Shown: positions 38,142 to 51,359, counted from the stretch's first letter. The stretch: 64,000 bases of DNA from Combretum micranthum (GCA_024138025.1 JAMXBD010002785.1:99585-163584); one strand, 5' to 3'. Notes: a model not told the origin generated them from the letters alone. Numbers and translations are program-made.

Positions 38142-41100
38142 TGTAAACCCCGAAATTATTTTTCATACGATAGAAGTAGATAGAAATATAAAAATAAGAA
38201 ATTAATGTTAATATAGGACTCACCAAGACTCTAGAATAAAATTACAAATATAATGAGCCTATATGTAATTTAAACCTTAAAATAAAGTTTTCTAGATAAT
38301 ATTAAATACTACTAATAATATTTTATAGTGGGTATTGAAAACTCAAGATGTAAGAATAATAGTTTAATATTAAATATGATAAAGAATAATCAATCAATAC
38401 GCTATAGTTAGGAAACGATAATCATTGGATAAACCATTAAGATTATATCATAATAAAAAAAAATCCAAACTCACATATAGATTCCAAATAAATATTAGAT
38501 TACACCATTGTTTTAATTAGAGTATTCTTAAGCTATTAAAGCCTAAAACAAAAATTGACCTATTAAGCTTAGAAAATCCTAATCAGATAAGATAAACTCT
38601 AAAAATAATTATCACATAAACTTAAACCAAATGAACACAATAATGATCTAGAAAATTTGTAGAACTCTAATAATTTTTTTAAGATAAACACCAAATTAAT
38701 TTTCATATTGCACCCATTTAGCTTAATAACATTCTAAAATTAAGATAATAACTAATTAAAATATTATTATATAATAATCTACTTATTTTCGATGCAAATT
38801 GGGCAAATATGTGGCTGAAATTTTCTCAATTTTTTCCCCGTTGAAATTATGCAACTTGGGTCAGTAATGCAACTAAGAGTCAAGAAAAATCAAAGGAAAA
38901 CTAATTAGAATTCTCCAACTCAACCAAGCTCATTAAATGCATATGGAAATATGAAGCAATTTGCATTTTTGGGAAAGGAGCTGCATTGCCTTTGGCTAGA
39001 AATAATAAATTGATAACTCTCCTTCCTTCTCTATATACCCCTTAATGAACATAAGAACAAAGTTTTTCTATACACAAAAACAATAGCCAACCACAATAAC
39101 AAACAAATAAAAACAAGTGACCAAAAACACATAAACACAACTTTAAAACATAATCCATTAAAACACCAAACCAAGCTATGAAGAAGAAGAATAACCAAGG
39201 GAATGGAGCAACCAAGGTAAGAAAAGTTCGTTTTAAGGAGTTTAAACATTAAAGCATTGTCTTAGATCATGTTTCTATTAATATAGGATCGGTTCAAGCT
39301 GTGGGAAAGTTTTAGAATCACCAAACAATCTCAAACAAGGTAAGTTTCATTAAAAACCCTAGTTACACTCTTAAATATCATAACGTAAAGATTATATACA
39401 TGTTAATGTATCATGAGATGTTATATGTATATATAAAGTATGTAAAAATACTTAGGGATGCTCTAAGAATGCTTAGAAGTAAGATTTGATAAACATATGT
39501 ATTGATAAAAATAAGTACGAACAGAAGAAAAATTGGAGAAGATGATGAAAGTGGCAATGCCGTCTCTACACCAGCAACTTATTCGCTCAATGCCGTGGCG
39601 TACAACGGTTAGCCCGGTGGTGTTGAACAGCTACACTGGGACAGAAGCTACATAATTTTTTTTTTTTTTTACGTAAAATGAACAAACGCCGACCAATTGA
39701 ATTCTATGCTACAGCATAGAACTCCGTATGTGATAAAGCTGGCGGCTTGCAACCAGCATACTCTGACATAAAATAACCTGTAAAACATAAGAATGCCGGC
39801 ATCTAGTTTCAACCCCCGCGTTGGAGCCGACGTATACGCATAATTCCCCTACACAAAGTCTATTTTATGTAAGCAGATATATATATATATATATAATATA
39901 ATAATAATAAAAAATAATAATAATAATAATAATAACATATACTATATATGTATAAAAACAGAAACAGATTTTTCTACTAAGTAATGAATAAATACAAAAT
40001 ATTTAAAATAATAATTAATAAAAAATAATAATAATAATAATTATTATTATTATTAAATTATTATTATTATTATTATATTATTATTATTAATTATATTATT
40101 ATTTTTGAGGAGTATTAAACCTTAAAAACTATAGAAAATATAGTGTTATTAGCAACTATAATATTAAAATATTTTTTATATAAAAACATAAGAATATAAT
40201 CTAAATAAGCTAAAATGAATAATGAGATATCTAAAATTGATAAAATAATTATATGAGTAGATTAAGAGAACACGACGAAAGTAAATAATAAGAAATAAAT
40301 ACTAGTTTACTAAAATTTGTTAACTAAAAGAACGATATAAAGATAGCGATAATAGAAAGATAAGAATATTAATCTACTGAATATAAATTCTACGATTACC
40401 CAATAAAAATACATAAATAACAAACAAGATCAAGACAATAAAATGAAAAAAATATTAAATAAATTGATTATCCTAAAACCATTAAAGAACAATATGTAAT
40501 AAAAATAAAACGAAATACCAATATAGAACACTTAGATAGTCGTAGAAGTTCATTATAAATTTATACTTTATTGATGAATAATTTTATTCATCTAGTGACT
40601 TTGATACTATAGAGGATTTTCCAGTTGATTATTACGACTAGCCAATATAAGCAGGTGAGTAACTCAGTTTATTATACATTTGTGCTTGTAATTAGTTGAA
40701 TATGTAATGCAAAGATAATAATATATGATGTTATGGTGTTATAGTTAAATGTGTTGTGATCTGATTGTGTATTTGTAATATATGATAACAAAAGTACAAA
40801 AGTGATATTGTAAAAAAAAGTATGATGATTTATGTGTAATGTATGATCACCATGAAACTAAATAAGAATTACTGACTTATTAAATAACATAGTCATGCAT
40901 TGCACGTACTGCATTATTGCATATACAAACAGATAACAACTTGCTACGTATTAATATTTCAGTTCTCTGTTAATGCTTGGTTTTTCTAAAGTGTTAGTTC
41001 TTCCAAGGTTTTCTTGTTCCCTCGATTCTACAGGAACTAAGTGGCAATGAAGAACGCCGCTCGTAGTATCGATTTGAAATGTTTAATACTTAAGGAGTTT

Positions 41101-41750
41101 CTAAGATTGTTGCAAGAAATGGTCAGTTAAAATATCCTTAAGCTAAAAGCAACAATCCTAAGAGAAATCATTGACTTTTCTATAAACTTAGTCTCTCCTG
41201 GATTCTAGAGGGTGTAAATCTTTTTCCTATTTGGATTCTAGATCATCCAAGCTTATATTTAAGTATATGTCTTATTGCTTGCATTACATATGATTTGTTA
41301 ATCAACTTGTTTGGTGTGTAATATGTCTGGTTATTCACTAAGCCCATGGTTTCACTCATACTCCTAAAGACATTTTAGGTTTACTCTACGACTGTAGCTA
41401 GTTGCATCCAAGAGTATGGCCCCGAAGAGTTTAGGGGCTGGATGCTCATGGGTTGAATCAGGATATGTCATTTTCTATTATTCCTAGTATAGATTAGTTA
41501 GTTTATGGATTATTTGTTTTGTATTTGGAGAATTATAGAAAGATTATATGGTATGTAATATCTTTATGATATTCTCTACTTGTGATGACAGTTCTTTACT
41601 AATTTATATCTTACATGTGTTTATCTTGTCTTATCAAAGCAACTAAAAGATCCTATTGTTTGAAAAATATATCACTTTCCGAAGGCAATCTAATAATAGT
41701 ATTCAAGTGTGGCTTGTTTGCTACTATTGGGATACCCTCGGAGCGTGACA
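38142..41750 (+). mobile_element. Solo LTR D, 3.6 kb, target duplication AGATC
   Basis: Begins TGTAAACCCCG and ends CGGAGCGTGACA. It is flanked by AGATC on both sides (38137-38141 and 41751-41755). TG...CA ends plus a 5-bp duplication are diagnostic of LTR integration. There are no coding domains inside. The ends match the TGTAA.CCCC...GTGACA pattern of long Del/Tekay-type gypsy LTRs (family assignment from general knowledge). It contains an extended ATA/TTA microsatellite (about 39880-40110). Confidence 0.85.
39880..40110. repeat. Complex TA / ATA / TTA microsatellite
   Basis: A TA run (39880-39894) passes into AATAATA units, and a second block of ATA then ATT units follows (40020-40100). 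The AATAAT and TTATTA arms at 40022-40095 are inverted copies and could form a long hairpin. It lies within solo LTR D. Confidence 0.8.
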
Positions 41751-41873
41751 AGATCGCAGACTGGGTAACATTCATGATCTTGCCCATGAGTGGCATCATG
41801 CTCGTGACTAAGGTCGTGTTCAAGTCATTGTGAAGAAAATTTAACTTTGAGGAGATCATAACCTTAGTAGCGG

Positions 41874-42467
41874 CTAGAGTAGAAACATGGGCCGCGCCCT
41901 GCCAGCCAGCTTAAAAAAATAGGTTGTGGCCAAAATTTTTTGGCCCTTTTAAAGTGGGCCGAACTGGCCTATCCCATTTAACCCGCAGGCTAAAGCGGGT
42001 TGGGCCAACCCACAAAAAACAAAAGAAAACAATAATAACAACAACAAGAGGAGAATTTAAAAATAAGAATAATATAACATCTTAGTAATTATTTATATAT
42101 GTTATAGAAAAAATATATTGATACATGAACCACAAGTGTTATAACATTTTCTAAAATATAATTTATTGATTTAAACATAATATAGGTATTTAATAATCAT
42201 TTAAAAAACTTATTTTTATATATAAGTAATCAAAATAGCAAAAAATTAATCGTTAATATATATTAAACCCTTAATATATATAAAATTATATTAATTTTTA
42301 CATAAACTAACATTAACCTATAAAAAAAATTATTTTTGGCTAATGGGCTAGCCCGTTTAAACCCGTGGGCCAATGTGGGCTGGGTCTAGGCCTAGGCTGA
42401 ATTGGCCCTGTTTGTTTAAAACCCCGGTTGGGCCGGGCCGACCCATTTACCCACTATTTACAGCTTT
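41874..42467. mobile_element. hAT-type non-autonomous element, 594 bp
   Basis: Flanked by the identical 8-mer AGTAGCGG (41866-41873 and 42468-42475). Both ends are GC-rich with GGGCC blocks facing each other (ATGGGCCGCGCCC on the left; the right end in reverse is AAAGCTGTAAATAGTGGG, then GGGTCGGCCCGGCCC). The middle is AT-rich and non-coding. Plant hAT elements often start .AGRGCTGTAAATGGG; here only the right end keeps that clearly. It is inserted in element F. Confidence 0.75.
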
Positions 42468-42591
42468 AGTAGCGGCCGTGATAATACCATAATGGCCATG
42501 ATCACGCCCATATTTCCCCATTTTCACATTTTTGACATTTTTGTTATTCTTCTGGTTTAAAAGCTATACGACCAGTTCAAGGGTTTTGTCC

Positions 42592-43066
42592 TTAACATAT
42601 TAGTTTAGTCTACTAAACTCATTTTATAGTAATTAGGTCCTCAAAATGGTATTTTCAATAATATATCCTATAATCAATCTAATATAATTTAATTGAGTAA
42701 AACAACTCATTTAAGATATAATTATTCTATTTATATCATTTATAATCCATTTTTACCTCTAAATGTGCTAAGGAATCTAAGCTAATTTCCTATTATGTTT
42801 ATACTATCTTATAATGCCAACTAGCTCTTGTTCACTAACATATTATTTTAGTCCACTAAACTCATTTTATAATAATTAAGTCCTTAATATGGTATTTTCA
42901 ATAACATATCCTATAATCAATCTATATACTTTTTATACGTCAAATAACTCGTTTAAGATATAGTTATCCTATTTATATCATTTATAATCCATTTTTACCT
43001 CTAAATGTGCTAATGAATCTAAACTAGTTTCCTATTATGTTTATACTATCTTATAATGCCATATTT
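42592..43066. repeat. Tandem duplication, period 243 bp
   Basis: Two adjacent copies share TTTAGTC.ACTAAACTC, GGTATTTTCAATAA.ATATCC, TTTACCTCTAAATGTGCTAA and TTTATACTATCTTATAATGCC in the same order and spacing (for example TTTAGTC at 42604 and 42847). It lies inside solo LTR F. Confidence 0.9.
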
Positions 43067-45239
43067 ATACCTATTTTATTAAATAAATTCCTAAAATCAA
43101 AATAATTAATTATTTATATTTTAATATGAAAACACATTATTTATAATTTCATATTTATTTGATTAGAATTTATTTACCTTTAATTCCAATATTTCATTTG
43201 TTATAGAAAAACTAATGTGCACTCTTACTTTAACCAATCGATTCACTATCTCATACATGGTTCTTAAGCTCAATTTTTTATGTAAACTATTAACACATTA
43301 TTTTACATGCTCATAAGTTCAATTGGCCTAAACTAATTAGTTAATTAGGGTTTTAAATTCACTTATATCTAATATGCTCGAAACAGGGACAACTTTGACG
43401 ACTAATCGATTTTCACTAAATTGAGGATGCTCCCAACTGGTTTTTTAGTCGGTTTTTACACCCTATTAAAATAGACACCCAAAGCTACTATTCTAACAAA
43501 GGCTCGCGACCAATAGAAGTTGTTTGGCCACCGATTCAGCCATGAACATTGACATCTCTAGTCAACATCGGGGACTATCCAAGTCTGTTTTGTAATTTTT
43601 TCAAATTTTCTTTGCTAGAGACGCCTCTAACCTATTTTAATCATCTAAATAATATTTACTCTATGTTATTTTATCTAGTATATACATGGATTTATTTTTC
43701 AAATTAAATCATAGAACATAGCTCAAATCATCATCATCAACATAAATTTCACAAGATTCCAACATATATCAACAAAAATATACATGCATATACTTCAATA
43801 GCATTTCTATTTAATACATATTTATTTGATAATTTCATCTCTCTAAAAATATATCAATTCAATGTATAACACACGTATTTTCTTGGAATACACATATTCA
43901 TGCAATAATTTCAATAAATCAACGACTATTATAACATATATATTTATGCATGCTTGTTTCGGTTTTCATGCATACATATACATATATTAATTAATACTTA
44001 AATCTAAATCTATGTTTAGTAATTTACATATATATCATTAATAATCAAACAAATTAATTATAATTACTTACTTGAATTATGAAATAACCTAGGAATCTCT
44101 ACTAGTACTACTCCAAGAGATGATGATGCTTCTAGTGCTAATCCCTATTTAATAATTGATTTTGTCTTCAAATTCACCTAAGAATTATTGAAATAGAGAT
44201 CAGATTTTAGGGAAGAAATGAGTAATTAAATTATGGAATAAAAATAGATTTCCTTACCCATTTGAGGCTTGTCTTAAAGACAAATTCTTATAGAATTTTG
44301 TAATTTTTGTGTGTTTGAGAGAGATTTTCTTGAGAGAATTTAGGAGCTGGGGTTGCTAAAAAGGGAGAGAATTAGGGTTTTTAGAGGGGATATTTATATT
44401 ATTTCATGTTTTGTAATTATCTCTAGGGTTAAAGACATTTTGGTTTGCATAATAGATTAGAGGCATTTTAGTCCTTTCACATTGATAGAATTTTCTAGAA
44501 TTGGGGAAGGTCATTTTGTCTTATCACTTTGTTAGAATTCTCTAGAAATTAGGATTTTAGAGTGAGTGATGGTATGTTAAGTTACATGCCTACGGGCTTA
44601 ATTCATGGGCTTGATTTTTTTAATTAGGGCTTTATGGAATATGGGCTTGAATTTGTTTTAATGGACTTGGAACTTAAAGTATTAGATAAGGCTTTTAGTG
44701 ATGGGCTTTTGGGCATAAAATTAAACTTAAGAAGTAAGAAAAGAAAGTTAACTAATTTGCATTACAAATTAAAATTATGAATTCTAATTGAAGAAAAAAT
44801 AATATTTTACTTTGATTTTGAAATTTAGGGGCTTAGGAATTGATATTTAAAAGCAAGTATTTAGATTTAAATTGATGGGATTTAAGGAGTTGAAATTTAG
44901 GCTAAAATGTCTAAATTGGATATTTAGAGGTTTAGGTGATTGAACTTGATATATTGGGCTCAAGATGATAGTTGGAAAGGATTGAATGATTTGAATCTAT
45001 TGAAATAGGTAATTAAAGTAGTTTAATAGGTTAAATTGAGCTTTTACGGTATTGAAATCTCTATTTTCAATTAAATCTATTTGCTCTAATTATGTTAAAC
45101 TATCTAATTATATCCTATAATTACAAAATTCAATTTCTAAGTTAAATTTAAATTAAGATTCAAAACTACCTGTATATTCATAGTATTTAATTATTATATT
45201 CCTAATTTAGGTTGGTAAAATTCAGGATATTTCATAGCC

Positions 45240-45690
45240 CATTGGCCACGTGGGCCAAGTTAATGTGCTAATGTCTAGTTCATATCAATGGTAGCTTGAA
45301 GCCTTATTAGGACGCCCTTTAACTTGGCTCAGAATAACAATTAACTCTTGCAACTTCTTATTGGCACTCCGCCCATTGTCTTTTGACCTACTCTCCTTGG
45401 TTGGACTTGATACATAACGTGGATTAGTGGGTCCATCACACGTTTACCATAATCATCACTAGTGCCTACTCACCCATAATCTTATAACGTGCTCAACTAT
45501 AAAAGAACTACCAACTATAAGTGGCTCCCTTCACTCTACAAAAATGGTAATATCGTTTAGACTCTCTCTAATCTATTAATTAAACCCTTAAATCAACATA
45601 TTGTTGACTTAGGCATCGGAGTAGCTGCATTGGATCCAATCTTGGCATACCACTATCGTGTTCTGTTTTGTAGGCTTATTATATGTTTGC
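45240..45690 (+). repeat. 5' LTR of Tat-type element, second fragment
   Basis: Collinear with the 3' LTR at about 60040-60500. Shared blocks include GCTAATGTCTAGT.CATATCAAT, AACTCTTGCAAC, CCTACTCTCCTTGGTTGGACT, GGTAAT.T.GT.TA and AGGC..ATTATAT. Copies are diverged by both substitutions and indels, which points to an old insertion. Confidence 0.8.
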
Positions 45691-47007
45691 TTGGATTGTC
45701 TGTTTTACATCTGTATTTGTATTTGTATTTGTATCTGAACTTTATGTATAAAAGTGTCTAATTTGCAATTATATTTTATTTATATTTGGTCTGTTTGATA
45801 TTTTTATGAGAACTGCCATATATTTTTCATTTATATGTATTTCTTGACAGATAATTTGTTACAAAATATTTTAAGAAGTGTCTGCCATTTGCCATACGGA
45901 CCCTATATCAAAGCCCAGTCTATATTCTTTGTCTTTAACCTTTATTAAATTAGAATTAGCAACATTTTGCATCATTTATGAGAATCACGTCCTTTTTGTT
46001 AAAGTTTCTCTATCTTCGTTTATCTGTATGAATACAGTTAACCTGAAAACATAAGTATCTTAACTCAATCATGGTGCCTCACTCTAAAAGCAAGAAATCT
46101 CTCCAAAGTTAGGATTCGGGGTATGACTCTAGGCTCTGGCTTAGCTAGAAGTCCACTTAGGTTACAGGCGCCTAAGGACTCCCATGCAGACCAAACATTC
46201 TCCCCACTCAAGATAGTTCACAAGATTAGAGCCGCCTAATCAAACTCAGAAAACATGCTCCAACAAATTTTAGAGTAGAAAGTTGAAATGATTAATCATA
46301 ATAAAGACATTGAACGACGTTTGAAGGAATTGGAGTTGGGATGTTTCCCAACAACAAGCCAATAATGGTGAAACTCGATCGTCCTAACTTCTTGTTCTAA
46401 TAGCCACCACATAAGTCATATCAAAGTGGCCGTTGACAAGCCTAAAAGCCCTTTTGAGTCTAAGTCATTCCTTGAAACTCCTACGTTCAAGGATCTCTAG
46501 GGATAAAAAATCACTCACTTGCTCTTATTGTTTCCAAAACGTATATTGATGGCCCCTCCTGTATGGACCTCCATGAATCAGGGCAAGCGTTTCAAGGATT
46601 TAACGCTAGAAAAGATGAAAAAGGAAATTAGAAGAATGTTTAAATTTAAGGAGAGTAAGAGAGCACTCACACACCCAAAGTAGTACAACTGTTAATAAAA
46701 CCCCTTTTGCTTAATTAGTAGTTGAGGAACCATTTCCTTAAGGCATGAAGTTGCCTATGTTCAAGATATATAATAGAACCCCCATCCCAAAAGAGCACCT
46801 AAGGCAATGCAAAGACCAAATATTAATCTTTGGCTTCAACAATACTATTTTTGTCACACCCCAATAGAGGACCCTAGTTGTATTAGTATACCGTGTCACT
46901 AACTGAAACCTCTAGAAAGTTACATAAATACTATACAACTAACGTTCCCTATTTGAAGTGGACAATTGAACAGGATCGATAATTGTTTTGAGTGAGAAAG
47001 AGATTGC

Positions 47008-47030
47008 ATATATATATATATATATATATT
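47008..47030. repeat. TA microsatellite
   Basis: About eleven TA units within solo LTR E. A similar run lies at 52518-52545 in solo LTR C. Confidence 0.8.
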
Positions 47031-48429
47031 AGCCACAACCAAACATAAACATATAAATCTAAGACATCACATATTTTTACAACCATAGTCTACAAGGCTT
47101 TAACAAAACCCAAGAACCACCAAAACTTAGAAAGGAGAAAAAAAATTAACTTATACTATTACAACCCATTACTAGGTCTCTATTACATATATGGTCTTCA
47201 TCTCAAAAGAGTACATGAGTCCATTCTAGACTAACTTCCACATCCAAGCTTTGTTTTGGTCTTCATGCTTAAAACCCTGTAAATCAACAATCTAAGAGAG
47301 CATGAGCATATAAAGCTCAATAAATAACAAATCTTAACACTACCATTAAGAACAAACAAGTTTAGTTAGCAATCATATGCAATGCATGGATCAACCATAT
47401 GTAGCAGACATGGTTTGAATAATCGGAATTCAAACCTATGGGGATTTATGCCCTCCCTAGGGGTTGAAGGATAAATTTAGTAGTTCACACCCATGAGAAA
47501 CTCAACCCAAAGTAGAAGAACTTTCTCTTCACCTAACCCACCTAGAGGAATATCCTTTACCAGAGCCCTACAGGACACGAGAGTCTTTTAAAGAACAATT
47601 TTGGTTTTCATATAAAATCTTTTACTTTTCTTAAAACTTGATAAATCTCACTAAGTATTAACATTCTAAAGCCAACTCCAACATAAACGACCTCCTTTGA
47701 AGCCCACTTAGTTTCTACGAAGCTGACAACCCTATGATAACCTATAAGTAAACTCACCAGCCCCAACAAGCATTACCATAGAATCGCATTGTTAACACAT
47801 GACACGAGTACCATGCTAATGCAATATGATGATATGAAATGCATGCATATTATTTTCGAAGTCTATTAAACTTAAGTCCATATTATCAAGTGGTCAAATC
47901 AATTTCAGACACTCAATGAGACAACTATAATTTAATGTCAAGGTAGTTGTCACTTCGATTATTAAGAATTACAACTCCAACATACAACATATAACATATA
48001 ACATGCAATATTTCCTATCCCTTGCGATTGATTCCCTATAGTTACGATAAAACTATATTCCACTATTTACAATCATAAACAAGATGATAGGATTCAAGTT
48101 ACTTACCCACGCATGCTCCTTACTTGTCGTAATAGTCAAACGGGAAATCCAACTCATGAGCTAGGGTTCCTATAAGATATAAAAACTTGTATTATTATTT
48201 AATTAACAAAGACAAGAAGGATTAAACAAGATTCTAAAGCTAAAGAGACAAAATAACACTTTAAGGTTGAAATGCCCTTCACCACGGTCCATATCAAAGG
48301 CCGTATGAGACAAGACAACACATAAGCTTCACCATGCCCCATCTGGAGGATCGCTTAATGACCAGAGGCCATCACGCCCCTTGCCACGGCCCATATCAAG
48401 AAGTGTGTCAACTCAAGAGAAGAGCAGAG

Positions 48430-48555
48430 GCTACTACCACCTCTATCACGCCTCATATGGAGAAGAACAGGGCTACCACCACCTTTGCCATGCCCTATAT
48501 GGAGAAAAACAAGGGCCACCACCACCTTTGCCACGCCCTATGGCAAGGGGCCTAG
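48430..48555. repeat. Three-copy minisatellite, about 42-bp unit
   Basis: Units start near 48431, 48473 and 48516. Each has CTACCACCACCT..., GCC(A/T)(C/T)GCC and CATATGGAGAA-type sequence, the last one truncated. It is GC-rich relative to the rest of solo LTR E and creates a spurious Pro/His/Thr-rich open frame on the plus strand. Confidence 0.75.
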
Positions 48556-51337
48556 CAATCGAGATGGCACTCATATCGTGCCATGCCTTCTCCATGCCCC
48601 GTGGCCTTTTGATAGCGGAAAACACTTTTTCACTTGACATTTTTACACACTTTAACCAACTTTAATTGCCTCAAATCCATCCAATATCTTCATACAAGTC
48701 TCAAATTCATTATTCACTCCTTCAATTCTTCTAACCCATTTCTACATCCACATCAAACAACCAATGAATAACCCAACCATTAACTTCAAGTTTTAAAACT
48801 TCAAAACCACTTCTCCATCACTCTACTTCACATAACTACAAGCCAAGCATCATAATTATCCCAAAACAGTCATTAACCAATAACAACACTTACTCTACAA
48901 CTACTTAAACACACAAACAACAAAAACAAGACATAAATTAACTTACCTAAAGTAGTTTTAACTTGTAGATGAAGTTGTAACTTGTTGTTCTTGATGATTT
49001 ATGAGAAGAAATTTGAAGATGAAAAGAGGAGTGTGTGCATGTGTTAAAAAAACGTTGGTTTTGGGAGAGAACAAAGAGGAGGAAAAGGAAGCAACAATTT
49101 CTGCCATTTAAAGATAATTATGGGCATATAGACAAAGCTTTGCTTTAACTTTTAGGGTTATTCAAAAGGGACTGTGTGTCTGTGCGCGCGCATGAAAGTT
49201 ATGGTGGGTCATCACAATAATTTTGCATCCAATAAGAGTTCAAAAACAACATATGTTACACATTATTTTCTAAACTATTAGTATTATTAATTATTCAAAC
49301 TCCAAACAAATTTTAGTAACAATTTAATTTATAAATCCTATTTAATAAAATTAATTCCTTATAAGAATTTATATCAATATTATTGGTAATTTAGAATTTA
49401 AGTTTACTAAACTCGATTTTCTATAATAATATAAGGAATACTTAATTAACAATTTCCTCAATTCAAATCCATTGATGATTTTAAATTTCAATTCGTACTG
49501 AATTGATTTTATAACAACTATTATACTTAACTTTACTCTAATTTCATATACTACAACATATACAATCAAATACATAAATTCTTTACTTTTAAATTCTATT
49601 TATGAAAAAACTTGGGGATTACAATTTTTTGTAAGGTCTTCTCACGAACCTTGGAGAACGTTACTCATAGTTGGTATCATCAGCTGCTTATCGGCTTGAT
49701 CGCAACCTTTGACGAGCTAGCAATTGTATTTAAAATGCATTTCATGGTCAACGGACCACGCAGGAACGACACATGGTCCCTCTTTCAGGTGAAGTAGAAA
49801 AAAGATGAATTCCTCTGAGAGTATGTCACCCATTTTAACCAAGCCATCACCAAAATTGATGGCCTAAACCTCAACATCGTTATCTAAACAACAATCAAAG
49901 GGCCACAGGAATGAAAGTCTGTTTCACTCTTACGACAAAACTAAACCAAAAACCTTGGAGGAGTTCCAAGAGCAAATTGTGAAGTAATCCGACAAAAGGA
50001 TTTTATCCTTCCTAGAATGAGATTGAGAGATCAATAAAGAACACGGAAGGATCAGAAGGACAAGGTGTCTACAAAAGATTATCATGGATCCTTAACAACT
50101 AAGCAGGAATCATCTAGACAAAACCAGAATGGTAAAAGAAAATGAAGATTTTTAAAATCCAATTTCCTCTTGCTTAGCCGATCCCAAAAGCAAATGTTCT
50201 TCAAGATCATAAACTTAGACATCTTGTATAAGCCTATCAGAATGTGCGGAAACCCTAGCAAAAGAGATTCCAACAATCTGTGGCTACCACCAAGACGTTA
50301 GTCACAACACCAATAAGTGTTTCCAATTGAAAGTTGCCTTCCAAGAAGATATCAAGAAGGGATTCTTAAGGTAGTGCATTACTAACATTAGCAATAGTAT
50401 TGAGAGGCCGATGATGTGGACTTTTCAATCACAATCAATCAAATTATATTAAGACCCTATTTTTACTATGTGACTAATCCTAGACAAGCGTACCTATCGA
50501 CTGTAGTATGAGTGAAAGCACAGAGGTTATTCCACTAGGACCTATAACTACTAGGACTCACCCTAATTCTACTATTTAGCTTATCTAATTCGAGTGATAG
50601 CAATACTAATCAATATCCTACTAATTAATTAGCCCTAGAATAACGAATTTCATGCCTTCAATAATATGCATCTCAATCATAAAACAATATATAAAACCCC
50701 CAAATTTTTGGAATCAGTTTAAGCTTAAAACCCTAACCGGAAGTCAACCGGAGCTCTAAAGGTCAACAAAACCCTAGTTAGACGTAATAGCTCAAAATTC
50801 GGCACTCCCGAATAAGAAACTCGGTGAGAACAAGTAGAAGTTTAGAATGTAGAATAATGTGGAATTATGTAAGGCAACATAAAAAGATCAGATTAGTGAA
50901 ACCGCAACTCGTTTCGAACCCGATCGGACATGATTCTTGGAAAACGTGTCCAGGACCCCGGAATAGTAAAAATATTCCGAATACACCATTAGACTCGTAA
51001 AAATACAAGGTTTTCAAAAATATCAATTTTGTAATTTTTCGGTAAGTAAAAATAACAGATATCGCATTTATACGCGTATTTTTTTACTACCGTATTTTAT
51101 TAGTCATATCTACTTTACATTACACTATTTATTACTATTTTACACTATTCTTTTATCTCTACTTTTTCTTACACCTACTCTTACACACTCCATAACTTAT
51201 AATTCTTACTTTTTACCTTTCCCATAACTTTATTTCACATCTACCTTACATATTACATCTTTTGTTTAACAAAAAGTCAAAAACTAAAGTCACTCCCCCC
51301 TCTCCATCAAAGTGGCTGGCGCACCGCTTCCTCCTCC

Positions 51338-51359
51338 CCCCCCCCCCCCCCCCCCCCCT
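51338..51359 (+). repeat. Poly-C homopolymer, about 20 bases or more
   Basis: An uninterrupted C run follows a CCTCC pyrimidine tract in solo LTR C. The exact length is likely to be unreliable in any assembly. It is embedded in the longest open frame of this element (51262-51765), which is therefore not credible as a protein. Confidence 0.85.

Larger units (their letters stand above)
36521..45234 (-). mobile_element. Solo LTR F (minus strand), interrupted by solo LTR D and a hAT element
   Basis: Flanked by the identical 5-mer TAGCC (36516-36520 and 45235-45239). On the minus strand it begins TGAAATATCC. The far end reads ...CTATAAATTA, so the canonical final CA has become TA, as expected from C-to-T decay. 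Subtracting nested elements leaves about 4.5 kb. No gag or pol domain is seen, so it is interpreted as one long LTR left after recombination between two LTRs. It includes a 243-bp tandem duplication (42592-43066). The long, domain-free, minus-oriented layout resembles element E. The best proof of its extent is that removing it restores collinearity of the host 5' LTR with the 3' LTR. Confidence 0.7.
46852..49623 (-). mobile_element. Solo LTR E (minus strand), 2.8 kb, target duplication ATTTT
   Basis: The plus strand begins TGTCACACCCC and ends GGGGATTACA, so the minus-strand LTR runs TGTAATCCCC...GGGGTGTGACA. ATTTT is repeated on both sides (46847-46851 and 49624-49628). No gag or pol is inside. 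The ends resemble those of solo LTRs C and D, so it is probably the same broad group of long gypsy LTRs. It contains a three-copy 42-bp minisatellite (48430-48555). Confidence 0.88.
46080..50411 (+). pseudogene. Tat-type gypsy gag, split by solo LTR E
   Basis: Structural protein of the retroelement particle. The N-terminal part is degenerate; ...EPFP*GMKLPMFKIYNRTPIP and HLRQCKDQILIFGFNN occur just before 46852. The core continues after the insertion: TIFCKVFSRTLENVTHSWYH, then QLLIGLIATFDELAIVFKMHF, then EYVTHFNQAITKIDGLNLNI. A Cys/His patch in the order C-Y-H-x-D-V-x-H-x-T-N-x-C is at about 50279-50320. This matches the Retrotrans_gag family pattern. Several stop codons and shifts show it is dead. 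Splicing the two halves at the ATTTT duplication restores one frame across the join. Confidence 0.8.

Noticed and set aside
48430..48555. Regularly spaced repeats considered as a CRISPR-like array
   Set aside because: Units are contiguous without unique spacers, imperfect, and the DNA is plant nuclear; it is a minisatellite.
48334..48665. His/Pro/Thr-rich repetitive open frames that might suggest a small secreted repeat protein
   Set aside because: They arise from the 42-bp minisatellite in solo LTR E, are open in two overlapping frames and have no signal peptide or conservation.
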